From a marine actinobacterium MedAcidi-G2B (lineage in GTDB: Bacteria; Actinomycetota; Acidimicrobiia; Acidimicrobiales; MedAcidi-G1), in contig JUEO01000003.1 of the NCBI GenBank assembly GCA_000817115.1, forward strand, positions 1 to 64,000: a stretch of DNA of 64,000 nucleotides. Reading direction: 5' to 3'. The notes under the pieces were generated by a model. That model searched no databases, was not told where the DNA came from, and was given only the letters and a program-made list of their open reading frames with translations. The position numbers and the translations under genes were made by a program. This document shows positions 1-8,739 of this stretch, in pieces (position 1 is the first letter of the stretch; each line of letters opens with the position of its first letter).

Positions 1-181
1 GGGTTCCCGAGGCTAACAAAGATACGTTCGCTGAATTTGGGACAAAATCTGGATGAGTGAGTTGCTGAACCAGTTGCGGATCAACCGCTGCTACTGCTTC
101 CCATCGTGCTTCTATAGTTCCATTTTCTTCAGCATCGTTGATCAGTTTTTGAAGATCACTAAGGGTTTTTGCTTTACTCAA
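1..181 (-). CDS. 5' part of an unrecognised protein, cut by the window edge
   Basis: On the minus strand a frame stays open from a TTG at 181 to the window edge (60 codons), beginning SKAKTLSDLQKLINDAEEN. It is absent from the ORF track because it is truncated. A weak GGAC ribosome-binding-like sequence lies 6 nt before the TTG. The start is 23 nt downstream of the glyQS stop on the same strand, so the two are probably co-transcribed. The visible part is acidic and helical-looking, with no signal peptide and no motif I recognise. Function is unknown. Confidence 0.5.
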   Translation of the reverse strand, partial: MSKAKTLSDLQKLINDAEENGTIEARWEAVAAVDPQLVQQLTHPDFVPNSANVSLLASGT

Positions 182-204
182 TTTATTGTCCAAAATAGTA
201 AAAA

Positions 205-1533
205 TTAAAGATTCAAGCGTTCAGATAAGTATTCAACGAGACCAACTATCGGTATCCGATCCTGAGTCATAGTGTCACGTTCTCTTACCGTTACTGCTTG
301 ATCGTCAAGTGTGTCAAAATCAATAGTCACACAATAAGGGGTTCCTATTTCGTCTTGACGACGGTATCGACGTCCGATCGCTTGAGTCTGGTCATAGTCA
401 CACATCCAGTGAGGCTGCAAGAGTCCCAAAACTTCTTGCGAAGGTTCAATTAATTCGGGTTTCTTCGAAAGAGGCAATACGGCAATTTTGTATGGAGCGA
501 TACGTGGATCAAGACGAAGAACTGTTCGTATGTCATCATTGACTTCTTCTTCATCATAAGCGGCCATAAGGAACGCCATTGCAGCTCGAGTGGCCCCGGC
601 GGCAGGCTCAATGACATAGGGCGTGTACCGCTCGTCGTTATTTGCATCATGATACTCAAGACGACTACCAGAAGCTTCTGAGTGTTGTTTGAGGTCAAAA
701 TCTGTTCTGTTTGCTATTCCTTCAAGTTCATCCCAACCCCAAGGAAAGAGAAATTCGATGTCTGCTGTAGCTGCTGAGTAGTGACTCAACTCATCTTCAG
801 CGTGTTCTTGTAAACGAAGCTTGCTGTCTGGTATACCAAGATCGAGATACCAGTTGTGTCTCTCTTTGCACCAGTAGCGGTACCATTCATCTGCTTCTGC
901 AGGTGGAACAAAGTACTCCATTTCCATTTGTTCAAATTCTCTAGTTCTGAATACAAAGTTTCCAGGTGTAATTTCGTTACGGAAAGATTTACCGATTTGA
1001 GCTATACCAAAAGGTGGCTTTTTCCTGCTGGTATTTAAAACGTTGGCAAAGTTGATAAACATTCCCTGGGCAGTTTCAGGACGTAAGTAAACTTCTGCAC
1101 TCGTATCCACAACCGGTCCAGCCTGTGTTTTGAACATGAGATTAAATTCGCGAGCTTCGGTAAGGCTGCCAGTCTTTCCACATGAAGGACATGTTGTTAG
1201 ATCTTCTAATTTGTCTTCACGGTGCCTTGCTCCGCATTCTTTACAATCCACTAAGGGGTCTGAGAAGTTAGTTAAGTGCCCTGAAGCTTCCCAGATCGCT
1301 GGAGGAGAAAGAATGGAAGCGTCTAAACCCACTACATCTTGGCGTAATTGGACCATAGTCCTCCACCACTGGTCTTTAACGTTTCGTAATAGTTGGACTC
1401 CTATCGGCCCATAATCATAGGTTGATCTAAACCCACCATATATTTCTGCGGATTGGAATATAAAGCCTCGACGTTTTGAGAGGTTTACGACTTTCTCAAA
1501 AAGTGTTTCATCATTAGTAACCATACTCTTCAA
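205..1533 (-). CDS. glyQS: Glycyl-tRNA synthetase, single-chain (alpha2) class II type
   Basis: This enzyme charges tRNA-Gly with glycine in the cytoplasm. The 442-residue protein has the dimeric GlyRS layout: an N-terminal class II segment (RRGFIFQSAEIYGG, YDYGPIG), a CxxC-x9-CxxC zinc-like insertion (CKECGAR...CPSCGKTG, about residues 97-118), motif 2-like FRNEITPGNFVFRTREFEQME, motif 3 (GATRAAMAFLMAAY) and a C-terminal anticodon-binding domain (IAVLPLSKK...RYRRQDEIGTPYCVTID). Length is normal for the bacterial and eukaryotic alpha2 form. The track start is a TTG; an ATG three codons in (1524) is equally possible. Actinobacteria often keep this gene near recO and uppS; here an exporter cassette separates them. 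Confidence 0.95.
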   Translation of the reverse strand: MKSMVTNDETLFEKVVNLSKRRGFIFQSAEIYGGFRSTYDYGPIGVQLLRNVKDQWWRTMVQLRQDVVGLDASILSPPAIWEASGHLTNFSDPLVDCKECGARHREDKLEDLTTCPSCGKTGSLTEAREFNLMFKTQAGPVVDTSAEVYLRPETAQGMFINFANVLNTSRKKPPFGIAQIGKSFRNEITPGNFVFRTREFEQMEMEYFVPPAEADEWYRYWCKERHNWYLDLGIPDSKLRLQEHAEDELSHYSAATADIEFLFPWGWDELEGIANRTDFDLKQHSEASGSRLEYHDANNDERYTPYVIEPAAGATRAAMAFLMAAYDEEEVNDDIRTVLRLDPRIAPYKIAVLPLSKKPELIEPSQEVLGLLQPHWMCDYDQTQAIGRRYRRQDEIGTPYCVTIDFDTLDDQAVTVRERDTMTQDRIPIVGLVEYLSERLNL

Positions 1534-1605
1534 GGTTACCCTGCCTGTCTGGTCGGAGGGGGCTGTTCAACGCCATAATGCAATTAAGACTTCAATGGCA
1601 GGCAA

Positions 1606-2151
1606 ATGAAAACGATAAATAATCCAAAAGCAGTTTTGTTTAGACGCGCGACTGCTTGGTCTATCGACGCCTTCTTAATCCTCATTCTCATTTCTGTAGT
1701 GGTAATAACTACTGCAGAACGTTACGACACTCCATCAGGTTTGAGTGAAGAAGAAATATGTAGTCAACTATCAGATGCATCTGACAACTGTCTACAAGTC
1801 TTAGATGAAGTCCTAGTTTTTGATCTTGGAGTTAAGTCTCCTATTTTCTGGATTCCTTTCTTTAGTCTCGTAGTGAACTTTGTAGTACTTACAGGATTTA
1901 CGGGATTCAGCATCGGAAAACTGTTAACAGGCATCCGCGTTGTCAATCGAGAAAATAGAAAGCTACCTGGATTAACTGCTGCGGTTGGGCGTACTTTGCC
2001 TTGGATAGTGGTTACAGCAATTCCTCAAATAGGTTTAGGTTTACTTTTAGTAGAAATTGCGCTCGTTGTCTCGTCTCCTGAAAATAGACGTCTTGGCGAT
2101 CGCATTGCTGGCACAGTAGTCATTAGCCGATCAATAAACCAAGAGGATTAG
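1606..2151 (+). CDS. RDD-family membrane protein
   Basis: A 181-residue integral membrane protein with the RDD arrangement. It has an N-terminal FRRATAWSIDAFLI helix carrying the Arg/Asp pair, a middle helix (FWIPFFSLVVNFVVLTGF), the signature GFSIGKLLTGIRVVNRENRKLPGLTAAVGRT, a further hydrophobic stretch (LPWIVVTAIPQIGLGLLLVEIALVV) and a closing RRLGDRIAGTVVI. The loop after the first helix is extracytoplasmic-looking and has two Cys (EEICSQLSDASDNC), possibly a disulfide. RDD proteins are poorly characterised; transport roles have been suggested for some. It precedes the lipoprotein and exporter genes on the same strand, but a 92-nt gap with an inverted repeat argues for a separate promoter for those. 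Confidence 0.85.
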   Translation: MKTINNPKAVLFRRATAWSIDAFLILILISVVVITTAERYDTPSGLSEEEICSQLSDASDNCLQVLDEVLVFDLGVKSPIFWIPFFSLVVNFVVLTGFTGFSIGKLLTGIRVVNRENRKLPGLTAAVGRTLPWIVVTAIPQIGLGLLLVEIALVVSSPENRRLGDRIAGTVVISRSINQED

Positions 2152-2194
2152 AGCGTTAGCGCCGTAAATGCTAGAAATGATAAATTACAGATGA

Positions 2195-2216
2195 TAAGTT
2201 ACCACTCAGTAACTTA
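2195..2216. promoter_or_regulatory. Inverted repeat upstream of the lipoprotein/exporter genes
   Basis: TAAGTTAC and GTAACTTA form perfect 8-bp arms around a 6-nt spacer, 27 nt before the TTG start at 2244. The core GTTAC-N6-GTAACTTAC recurs once more in the window, at 16733-16752, upstream of the thioredoxin/UGSC operon. This looks like a regulator-binding site, although a small RNA hairpin is also possible. No T-run follows, so a terminator is unlikely. Confidence 0.5.
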
Positions 2217-2243
2217 CGTAACCTTTAGAGAAATGGTGAACTC

Positions 2244-3005
2244 TTGAAATCCTCTATAGCTACAGCCTTAATGCTTCTTGTCTGTATATCTTGTGCTGGT
2301 GATAGTGGGAGTGGGTCATCTGAAGAAACAATTGCGGGTATTCAGGGCGGACAGCAGGTGGTAAGCCAAGACATAATCGAAGCCGCCCAAGCCCAAAGAG
2401 ATAACAAAAGCGAAACCATTGAAGAAATTGCAGAAGAAGTAGGTGTTCTTTCTGTCGAAGAAGTAGAAGTTGAAGAACTCGTCACAGAAATAGAAGAAGA
2501 AGTTGAAGAAGAAGAGATAGATGTCGCTACCGCTGAAGAAGACCCACTAGAAGGAATCCTGAACGCCCTATCTGTTTTCACCACATGTATAGAAGAAGAA
2601 GGATTTGAATTCGTTGGTGTTCCTGGGCAACCCGGTCCGGACGGTGAAATCCTTAGCCCCGAAGATATTGAACCGGGTTACATTGAAGCACTTCAAAAAT
2701 GTGCAACTCAAAGCAACATTCTTGAATCATTTCAGTCGTATTCAGATTCTCAAGCTAATTTGACTACTGAACAAATAGCTGAAATCAACTTTGGCATACC
2801 AGTCTTTCAAGAATGCATGGAACGCATCGGTTGGGAGGTTGAAGAACCTATCCCAAATGAGCGCGGCCTACTTGAATTTGGTCAAAACGGAACTGGACTT
2901 ACCCCACCTGAAGGCACAGACAATCTTGATCCTGAAGATATCAGTGCATGCCGTAACGAAGCCCAGACTTATACAACAGAGAATTACGTGACAGAGGAAG
3001 AGTAG
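2244..3005 (+). CDS. Glutamate-rich secreted lipoprotein, function unknown
   Basis: The 253-residue product starts at TTG with a short signal peptide ending in a lipobox (LVCISC, Cys at about residue 17), so it is probably lipid-anchored outside the membrane. Residues about 55-100 are an extremely acidic low-complexity stretch dominated by Glu and Val. The remainder (about 105-253) is soluble and has four Cys (TTCIEEEGF, QKCATQS, QECMERIGW, SACRNEA) in what may be two related halves, each with a C-x3-E/G pattern. The stop lies 8 nt before the adaptor gene at 3014, so it is probably the first gene of a lipoprotein-adaptor-ATPase-permease operon. I do not recognise the family. A substrate-handling or Ca2+-linked role with the Calx-beta adaptor is only a guess. 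Confidence 0.8.
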   Translation: MKSSIATALMLLVCISCAGDSGSGSSEETIAGIQGGQQVVSQDIIEAAQAQRDNKSETIEEIAEEVGVLSVEEVEVEELVTEIEEEVEEEEIDVATAEEDPLEGILNALSVFTTCIEEEGFEFVGVPGQPGPDGEILSPEDIEPGYIEALQKCATQSNILESFQSYSDSQANLTTEQIAEINFGIPVFQECMERIGWEVEEPIPNERGLLEFGQNGTGLTPPEGTDNLDPEDISACRNEAQTYTTENYVTEEE

Positions 3006-3013
3006 CTATACCC

Positions 3014-5224
3014 ATGAATAAAAAGCAGAAATGGACATTAAGTGCCATCGGAATAGTTGCAGTTGTTCTTGTAGGTTTATTCGTCTGGCCAGGTATTGGC
3101 AGCGACAATGACTCTTCTTCGAGCGTAAGTGATGGACCAACTTATGTTGTTGCTCCAGTTGAACTGAGAACACTCTCTGACGACATAACCGTGCGCGGCG
3201 AGATTCGCAGAGATCAGCTTCAGCGAATTACTTCAGGAGTTGACGGACAAGTAAGTTCTGTCCTTGTTGATGATGGCGACACAATAAACACTGGAGACGT
3301 ACTTTACGCCATTGATGGTCGTGCTGCGGTTGCAGTTGATGGAGAATTTTCGTTCTTTCGTCGACTAGATGTTGGATCCGATGGTCCAGACGTACTGCAA
3401 CTTGAAACAATTCTTTCTTCCGAAGGTTACGACGTTGGGGTTGTTGATCAGCTCTACACCGAATCAACCCGTGCCGGGCTTCGAGAGTGGCAGATTGATC
3501 GCGGGTATGGAGGCGCTAGTCCTGAGCCAAATGAGAACATCATCGTTTCACTTAGCTCCAACTCTGCTGGCTATAGCATCGGGGCAAAAAACACAGTGGC
3601 TATTGAACTTCAACCAAGTGTCCCCAATCAAGAGTTAACCTCCGATAATTCTGAGGGGCTTGGAGGAGGAGATCATTACGCTAAAAGAGAAATTCGTAAT
3701 CATTTTTATGGATTATCAACCTTTGCCAGTGAGAACAACGGTCCCGTTGTTCAAGTAGACAGACCAAGTGTGGAAGTGACTGTAAGCCCTACATCAGTTG
3801 CGGAAGGAGAAAGCGCTACCTTCACTTTCACCTCCGATATTGCTATGCCTTCCGACACCGTTATTGAATACACGGTTACCGGCTCAGCTACAGCCGATGA
3901 TGATTATGAGGATGACCCGCTAGATGGAAGTTTTGTTTTTCCTCAAGGAACCACAAGTTACACCCTCGCAGTCACAACATTAACCGATGATGTAATTGAA
4001 AACGTTGAAGAGTTAACCATTGGAGTAGGAGATGGATTTAACGTCAACCAAGACTCTGCTTACATACCTGGCCCATTAAATGAAGCAACTCTTGAAATCA
4101 TTAGTCCGGCAGGAGATGTGCAGACAATTGAGGTGAGAGCTACCACTGTTTCTACTTCCGAAGGAGGGAATCTCTCTTTCGAATTTGAAACGGATCTCGT
4201 ACGAAACGAGGAAACCACAATTACTTTCTCTGTCTGGGGTACCGCAATAAGTGGGTCCGACTATTTTGCCGAAGATCTCGAAGTTGACCTCCCAGCAAAT
4301 GCTGAAACAGTGTCCGTTACTTTTCAAACCCGAGATGACAAATGGGTAGAGCAAGATGAGACTCTTTGGGTAACCATCACTTTAAATCCCGATGAGGATT
4401 ATGTCATCGGAACTCAAGAATCTACTTTAGGAACTATCGAATCAAATGATATGCCGGAGTTAACAATTGAAGGCGGTGGGAACGTTGGGGAGGGCGGGAA
4501 CGCTCAGTTCATAATAAAAGCAGATCAACCTGTGGTTGAAGACACCTCGATTAACTACCAGTTGAGAGGAAGCGCTTCTCCTGGTTCAGACTATAAAGAG
4601 CTTCCTGGCACAGTGGTGATGCTTGCCGGAGAGAGCGAAGTTACCGTTCAGATTGAAACTATAGACGATGACGTAATTTTTCTTCCTGGAGATATGGTCG
4701 TAGCTTCTTGGCCGGCACGAATCGGTACAGTTTCAGTCGATGACGGAGAATTCATCCTTCTTGGCCAGCAGGTACTCACACTGACAGAACCCGACTTCAC
4801 GATCACCTTGACTTTGAACCCAACAGACCGAGGAAATCTTCAGGTCGGAATGGCAGTAGAAGTTGAACTACAAGCAAGCGATCAAGATGCCGTTCCGGGA
4901 GTCATCATTGAGTTAGATGAAACTGCGACAGTGAGCGCTGACGGATCTGAACGATACGAAGGTGTAATAGAAACCTCCGAGAGTCTTGATGCAGTTGATG
5001 GCGCAAACGTGAACGTTGATGTCACACGTGAAGAAAAGATTGACGTAATAACTGTCCCAGTTGCTGCAGTTCTTCAAGACGGGCAAGGAAACGACGTTGT
5101 CAGAGTTGTGTTAAGTGATGGAACAACAACTCAAGTACAAGTGGAAGTTGGGCTTTCTGAAGGAGCTTTTGTGGAGATCACTGATGGTCTTACCGGCAAT
5201 GAACTGGTTCTGGTGGAAACGTAA
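3014..5224 (+). CDS. Membrane-anchored exporter adaptor with peptidoglycan-binding and Calx-beta domains
   Basis: A 736-residue periplasmic-adaptor-like protein for the ABC exporter encoded next. Residues 8-25 form a transmembrane anchor. Residues about 45-110 form a lipoyl-like half motif (SGVDGQVSSVLVDDGDTI). Residues about 123-167 form a peptidoglycan-binding type 1 domain (DVLQLETILSSEGYDVG...LREWQIDRGYG). Residues about 250-362, 372-478 and 481-558 form Calx-beta-like modules with the usual SVAEGESATFTF and GSATADDDYED pattern. Residues about 560-736 return to the adaptor barrel (VGMAVEVELQ, VITVPVAAVLQDG). Peptidoglycan-binding plus HlyD-like adaptors are known in Gram-positive exporters; the Calx-beta insertion makes this one much longer than the usual 350-450 residues. 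The stop overlaps the next ATG (TAATG), indicating coupled translation. Confidence 0.85.
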   Translation: MNKKQKWTLSAIGIVAVVLVGLFVWPGIGSDNDSSSSVSDGPTYVVAPVELRTLSDDITVRGEIRRDQLQRITSGVDGQVSSVLVDDGDTINTGDVLYAIDGRAAVAVDGEFSFFRRLDVGSDGPDVLQLETILSSEGYDVGVVDQLYTESTRAGLREWQIDRGYGGASPEPNENIIVSLSSNSAGYSIGAKNTVAIELQPSVPNQELTSDNSEGLGGGDHYAKREIRNHFYGLSTFASENNGPVVQVDRPSVEVTVSPTSVAEGESATFTFTSDIAMPSDTVIEYTVTGSATADDDYEDDPLDGSFVFPQGTTSYTLAVTTLTDDVIENVEELTIGVGDGFNVNQDSAYIPGPLNEATLEIISPAGDVQTIEVRATTVSTSEGGNLSFEFETDLVRNEETTITFSVWGTAISGSDYFAEDLEVDLPANAETVSVTFQTRDDKWVEQDETLWVTITLNPDEDYVIGTQESTLGTIESNDMPELTIEGGGNVGEGGNAQFIIKADQPVVEDTSINYQLRGSASPGSDYKELPGTVVMLAGESEVTVQIETIDDDVIFLPGDMVVASWPARIGTVSVDDGEFILLGQQVLTLTEPDFTITLTLNPTDRGNLQVGMAVEVELQASDQDAVPGVIIELDETATVSADGSERYEGVIETSESLDAVDGANVNVDVTREEKIDVITVPVAAVLQDGQGNDVVRVVLSDGTTTQVQVEVGLSEGAFVEITDGLTGNELVLVET

Positions 5225-6015
5225 TGAACTCAACTGGGTTAAAAGATCCCAACCCGGTAAATTCCCGCCAGACGCAACTCTTCTGTTTAAACGACGTCTA
5301 CAGGATTTATGGTGAAGAACCAGTAGCTGTTCATGCTTTAGATGGAGTTTCTTTAGACATTCACTCCGGCGACTTCATGGCAATAATCGGTCCTTCCGGA
5401 TCAGGAAAATCAACATTGCTTGGGCTTCTTGGTTGTCTTGATTTACCCTCCCGCGGGTCAATAAAAGTTTCTGGCACAGAAGTCACAGAACTAGACGATG
5501 GAGCGCGCTCTAGGTTACGAGGCGACTCTATTGGGTTTGTTTTCCAACAATTTCACCTAATTCCACATTTAACAGCCTTAGGGAACGTAGCGACCGCTCT
5601 TCTCTATCGTGATTTAACCAAAAGTGAAATAAATCAACGTGCATTACAAGCTCTTGACACCGTTGGTCTAGCCGAACGTCATGATCACCGGCCAGTTCAA
5701 CTGTCTGGAGGAGAGCAACAACGAGTTGCCCTTGCGCGAGCAATAGTTACTGACCCGCTGATGATTCTGGCTGATGAACCAACAGGTGCCCTTGACACGA
5801 AAAACGCCAAAATGGTGATGGATATTTTCAAAAATCTTCAGGGGCAAAACCGTGCAGTTGTTCTCGTTACCCACGATCTTGAAATAGCTGAACAGATGGA
5901 CCGGGTTGTTTCTATGCGAGACGGAAAAATCATTGCAGATGATTTACGCGATGAACGTAAACAGTCGTTACAAGATACTTTTTGGGAATCCGGCAGCGGT
6001 TCCAAACTCGAGTGA
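5224..6015 (+). CDS. MacB/LolD-type ABC transporter ATP-binding protein
   Basis: A 263-residue cytoplasmic ATPase that would power the permease at 6018. Walker A is GPSGSGKST, the Q-loop is [12 protein letters not shown], the signature is [15 protein letters not shown], Walker B is [12 protein letters not shown] and the switch His is in LVTHD. The layout is that of the MacB/LolD/FtsE subfamily, which works on substrates outside the membrane by mechanotransmission and does not carry them through a pore. The ATG overlaps the adaptor stop by one base. Residues 1-25 before the NDVYRIYG strand are a non-conserved tail, so a later start is conceivable. Confidence 0.95.
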   Translation: MNSTGLKDPNPVNSRQTQLFCLNDVYRIYGEEPVAVHALDGVSLDIHSGDFMAIIGPSGSGKSTLLGLLGCLDLPSRGSIKVSGTEVTELDDGARSRLRGDSIGFVFQQFHLIPHLTALGNVATALLYRDLTKSEINQRALQALDTVGLAERHDHRPVQLSGGEQQRVALARAIVTDPLMILADEPTGALDTKNAKMVMDIFKNLQGQNRAVVLVTHDLEIAEQMDRVVSMRDGKIIADDLRDERKQSLQDTFWESGSGSKLE

Positions 6016-6017
6016 CT

Positions 6018-7205
6018 ATGAATTGGTTTCGCGAGATACTCAATGTCGCTATTAGCGGCCTAACGGCAAGAAAAGTCCGTACTTTGCTCATCATGCTTGG
6101 CCCGGTGTTAGGAGCAGCAGGTATTGTTGCTGCCGTTGGATTAAACGAATCCGCAAAAGGGGATGTGCGTCAGACTCTAGAAAGACTTGGCACGAACTTG
6201 ATTGTCGCTTCTGCAGATGGGTCTTTCTCTGCAGGTCAAGCACCAACTCTCCCTGAAGATGCTGTTGAAAGAGCCATGTATGTATCAACAGTTGATCGAG
6301 TAGCTGGAATTACCGAAATAGGTAGTCTCATTGTTCTTCCCTCTCAAGGTGGGAAAGATTTTTTTCGAACGATTCCGATTCCAGTATTAACTAGCGATCA
6401 AACCCTTCTTGACGTCTTAGACGCCAAAATGCTTCACGGTCGATTCATTAACGGGGCCGACGAAAATAACATCTTTCGTTCTGCAGTGATTGGCCAAGAT
6501 CTCGCTAACGACTACCAATATCTTCCTGGTGAAGTGCGAACTATAGACGTAGATGGGGAAACCTATGGAATAGTTGGTGTTCTAGAAAACGTTGATCTCG
6601 TACCAAAACTCGACACCGCGGTGATAATCCCTAAATCTGCAGCTGAGGAAGACTTTGACGTTGAGCAAAAACCAACCACACTTTATGTAAGAGCAACTGA
6701 AGGAAACGTTGACTCAACAGCAGAAGCCTTACCTATGGCCATTAACCTCGGAGGCGACGAAGCAGTTACCGTCGCTGTTCCTTCTGACTTACTCGAAGCT
6801 CAAGGAGCTGTTGATACCACTCTCAGAAACATTCTTTTCTTAATGGGTGGTTTAGCTCTTCTCGTAGGTGGAGTTGGAATAGCAAATGTTATGTCAATTT
6901 CTGTCATTCAACGCTCCGGAGAAATAGGTATCCGTCGCGCTCTTGGACATACAAAAACGACAATAGCTTTACAATTCGTCCTTGAAGCCCTATTTGTGGG
7001 AGTTCTAGGAGGAATCGCAGGAGTGGTAACCGGAGTGTGCGTTATTTATCTTGTCTCTTCAATTCTTGGATGGATAGCGACACTAAACATCCCTCTTTTC
7101 TTAGTTGCAGGAGGCATGGCTTTAATTGTTTCAGTGATCGCCGGCTTGTATCCGGCTTGGAAAGCAGCCCGCCTAGAACCTCTCGAAACATTACGTTTAG
7201 GTTAA
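6018..7205 (+). CDS. MacB-like FtsX-domain ABC transporter permease
   Basis: The ORF track begins at 5982, inside the ATPase gene. The ATG at 6018 (MNWFREILNVAISGL), two bases after the ATPase stop, is the likely start and gives 395 residues. It has the MacB topology: one N-terminal helix (VRTLLIMLGPVLGAAGIVAA), a large extracytoplasmic MacB_PCD-like domain (about 45-270), then an FtsX core of three helices (NILFLMGGLALLVGGVGIANV, FVLEALFVGVLGGIAGVVTG, IPLFLVAGGMALIVSVIAGL) ending PAWKAARLEPLETLR. The motif RSGEIGIRRALG is typical of the family. With the adaptor and ATPase it forms a tripartite-style exporter or cell-envelope machine; the substrate is not predictable. Confidence 0.92.
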   Translation: MNWFREILNVAISGLTARKVRTLLIMLGPVLGAAGIVAAVGLNESAKGDVRQTLERLGTNLIVASADGSFSAGQAPTLPEDAVERAMYVSTVDRVAGITEIGSLIVLPSQGGKDFFRTIPIPVLTSDQTLLDVLDAKMLHGRFINGADENNIFRSAVIGQDLANDYQYLPGEVRTIDVDGETYGIVGVLENVDLVPKLDTAVIIPKSAAEEDFDVEQKPTTLYVRATEGNVDSTAEALPMAINLGGDEAVTVAVPSDLLEAQGAVDTTLRNILFLMGGLALLVGGVGIANVMSISVIQRSGEIGIRRALGHTKTTIALQFVLEALFVGVLGGIAGVVTGVCVIYLVSSILGWIATLNIPLFLVAGGMALIVSVIAGLYPAWKAARLEPLETLRLG

Positions 7206-7207
7206 AC

Positions 7208-7227
7208 AGATCAGTTATGTCTGATCT
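7208..7227. terminator. Hairpin between convergent exporter and recO genes
   Basis: AGATCAG and CTGATCT form a perfect 7-bp stem around a 6-nt loop, followed on the plus strand by ATTACTTTT. It lies at the junction of the convergent permease and recO genes and overlaps the last recO codons, so a weak bidirectional terminator is the simplest reading. Confidence 0.45.
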
Positions 7228-7934
7228 ATTACTTTTCGACTTCGTAAACGACGTTCTAAATGGAATTCAATCGCTTCGTGAGTGATAGATTCAACTTCTG
7301 CGCACACTTGTTCATCTTTGACTGCTAACGCCATACTGAGCCCTCCTCCGAGAATTGAACGCATAACCGCGACCGATCCTTCTGAGACAGCTCGGCCTCG
7401 ACGACATCTTTCACAAAGCACTCCCCCTTCGTGATAATCAATAGACACAAGTGGCCCATTTGAGTCGCAACGTGTGCACCTATCTAGCTGGGGTTCTAAT
7501 CCTTCGTGAGTAAGGAGTTTCAAGAAAAAAGCTGGAACAACCAATGGTGCTGGATCGCTATCCAAAGTCTTTAATGCGCCAACCAGCATTTCATACCTTC
7601 TTGTATCGCTTACCTGATCTAAAGCGAAATGATCCACTACTTCGAGCATCGCAGAAGCATTAGCGAACAAGTTTGGGTCCGTGCGAAGATTTGCGAAACG
7701 ATCAAGCGTTTCTGCTTGAGTGACTATCCCAAGTTCTCCTCTTCCTTCAAACATTTGAAAAGCCACATGACTTGTTAACTCAAGTCTCCCACCAAATTTG
7801 CTTTTCGTTTTTCGAACACCCTTAACTACCGCTCTGACTTTTCCATGTTCTGCGGTGAGTAAAACCACTATGCGGTCTGATTCTCCTAATCGCCATCCAC
7901 GAAGCACTACCCCTTTGTCGTTGTATTGGCTCAT
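7215..7934 (-). CDS. recO: DNA repair protein RecO
   Basis: RecO loads RecA onto SSB-coated single-stranded DNA together with RecR in recombinational repair. The 239-residue protein has the N-terminal OB fold (YNDKGVVLRGWRLGESDRIVVLLT), a central helical domain, and a four-Cys zinc site (CTRCDSNGPL...CERCRRG, about residues 157-184). Its ATG lies two bases after the uppS stop on the same strand, so the two are an operon. Length and order match the usual actinobacterial recO-uppS neighbourhood. Confidence 0.92.
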   Translation of the reverse strand: MSQYNDKGVVLRGWRLGESDRIVVLLTAEHGKVRAVVKGVRKTKSKFGGRLELTSHVAFQMFEGRGELGIVTQAETLDRFANLRTDPNLFANASAMLEVVDHFALDQVSDTRRYEMLVGALKTLDSDPAPLVVPAFFLKLLTHEGLEPQLDRCTRCDSNGPLVSIDYHEGGVLCERCRRGRAVSEGSVAVMRSILGGGLSMALAVKDEQVCAEVESITHEAIEFHLERRLRSRKVIDQT

Positions 7935-7936
7935 AA

Positions 7937-8659
7937 TTAGGTTTCAGATACTCCGCCGTATCGACGATCCCGATCTTGATACTCTTTGATCGCCGTGAAA
8001 AGATTTTCACGTCGAAAATCAGGCCAAAGCACTTCTGAAAATACGAGTTCGCTGTAAGCAATCTCCCAAAGAAGAAAATTTGACACCCGGTACTCTCCCG
8101 AAGTGCGTATCACGAGATCTGGGTCCGGAATAGTCGAATCGTAAAGATACCGATTTATAGTTTTTTCCGTTATACGTGTGGAAGACATTCCTGTATCAAC
8201 AATTTGTTTCACCGCATCAACGATTTCAGCCCGTCCTCCATAATTGAATGCAATAGTGAAAGTAAGCCCAGTATTTTTCTTTGTCAGGTTTTCTGCTTCT
8301 TCCATGCGGCGTATTAGTCGTTTTGGAACTTGACGATTTCTACGGCCAATAAATCGTATGCGTACATTCCGTTCGTGTAACTCATCTTGTCTCTCTAAAA
8401 GAATTTTTTCGTTGAAGTTGAGAAGAAACTGCACTTCCTCAGGTGGCCTTGACCAGTTTTCTGTTGAAAAAGCAAACACGGTGAACCATTTGACTCCAAG
8501 GTCATCTGCACCTTCGAGAACATCCATTAGGGATTGCTCTCCGGCAGTGTGACCTTCAGTTCGGGGCAATTTACGTTTTTCCGCCCATCGTCCATTTCCA
8601 TCCATCACTGCAGCGATGTGGGTGGGAACCCTTGAGGGATCTAAATCAGAAATCTTCAC
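7937..8659 (-). CDS. uppS: Isoprenyl (undecaprenyl/polyprenyl) diphosphate synthase
   Basis: This enzyme condenses isopentenyl diphosphate units in cis to make the polyprenyl carrier lipid for cell-wall synthesis. The 240-residue product carries the cis-prenyltransferase signatures MDGNGRWAEKR (with the catalytic Asp), TVFAFSTENWSRP, FNYGGRAEIVDA, DPDLVIRTSGEYRVSNFLLW and the C-terminal RRYGG. It is the upstream gene of the recO pair. Its start region lies opposite the divergent dinG-like gene, and the true dinG start (8740) leaves an 80-bp shared promoter space. Confidence 0.95.
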   Translation of the reverse strand: MKISDLDPSRVPTHIAAVMDGNGRWAEKRKLPRTEGHTAGEQSLMDVLEGADDLGVKWFTVFAFSTENWSRPPEEVQFLLNFNEKILLERQDELHERNVRIRFIGRRNRQVPKRLIRRMEEAENLTKKNTGLTFTIAFNYGGRAEIVDAVKQIVDTGMSSTRITEKTINRYLYDSTIPDPDLVIRTSGEYRVSNFLLWEIAYSELVFSEVLWPDFRRENLFTAIKEYQDRDRRYGGVSET

Positions 8660-8739
8660 ATATGAAACTTACCTTCTCTTTTACCAATGAACCGCACCTT
8701 AAGCACCAAGAATTGAACTTAACCATCTACTCTCTAGAC

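Noticed and set aside
5982-6017. Extended permease start at 5982
   Set aside because: The extension lies inside the ATPase gene; ATG 6018 just after its stop fits the operon and the family N-terminus.
8632-8739. Extended dinG start at 8632
   Set aside because: It would overlap the divergent uppS start; ATG 8740 begins the conserved helicase domain.
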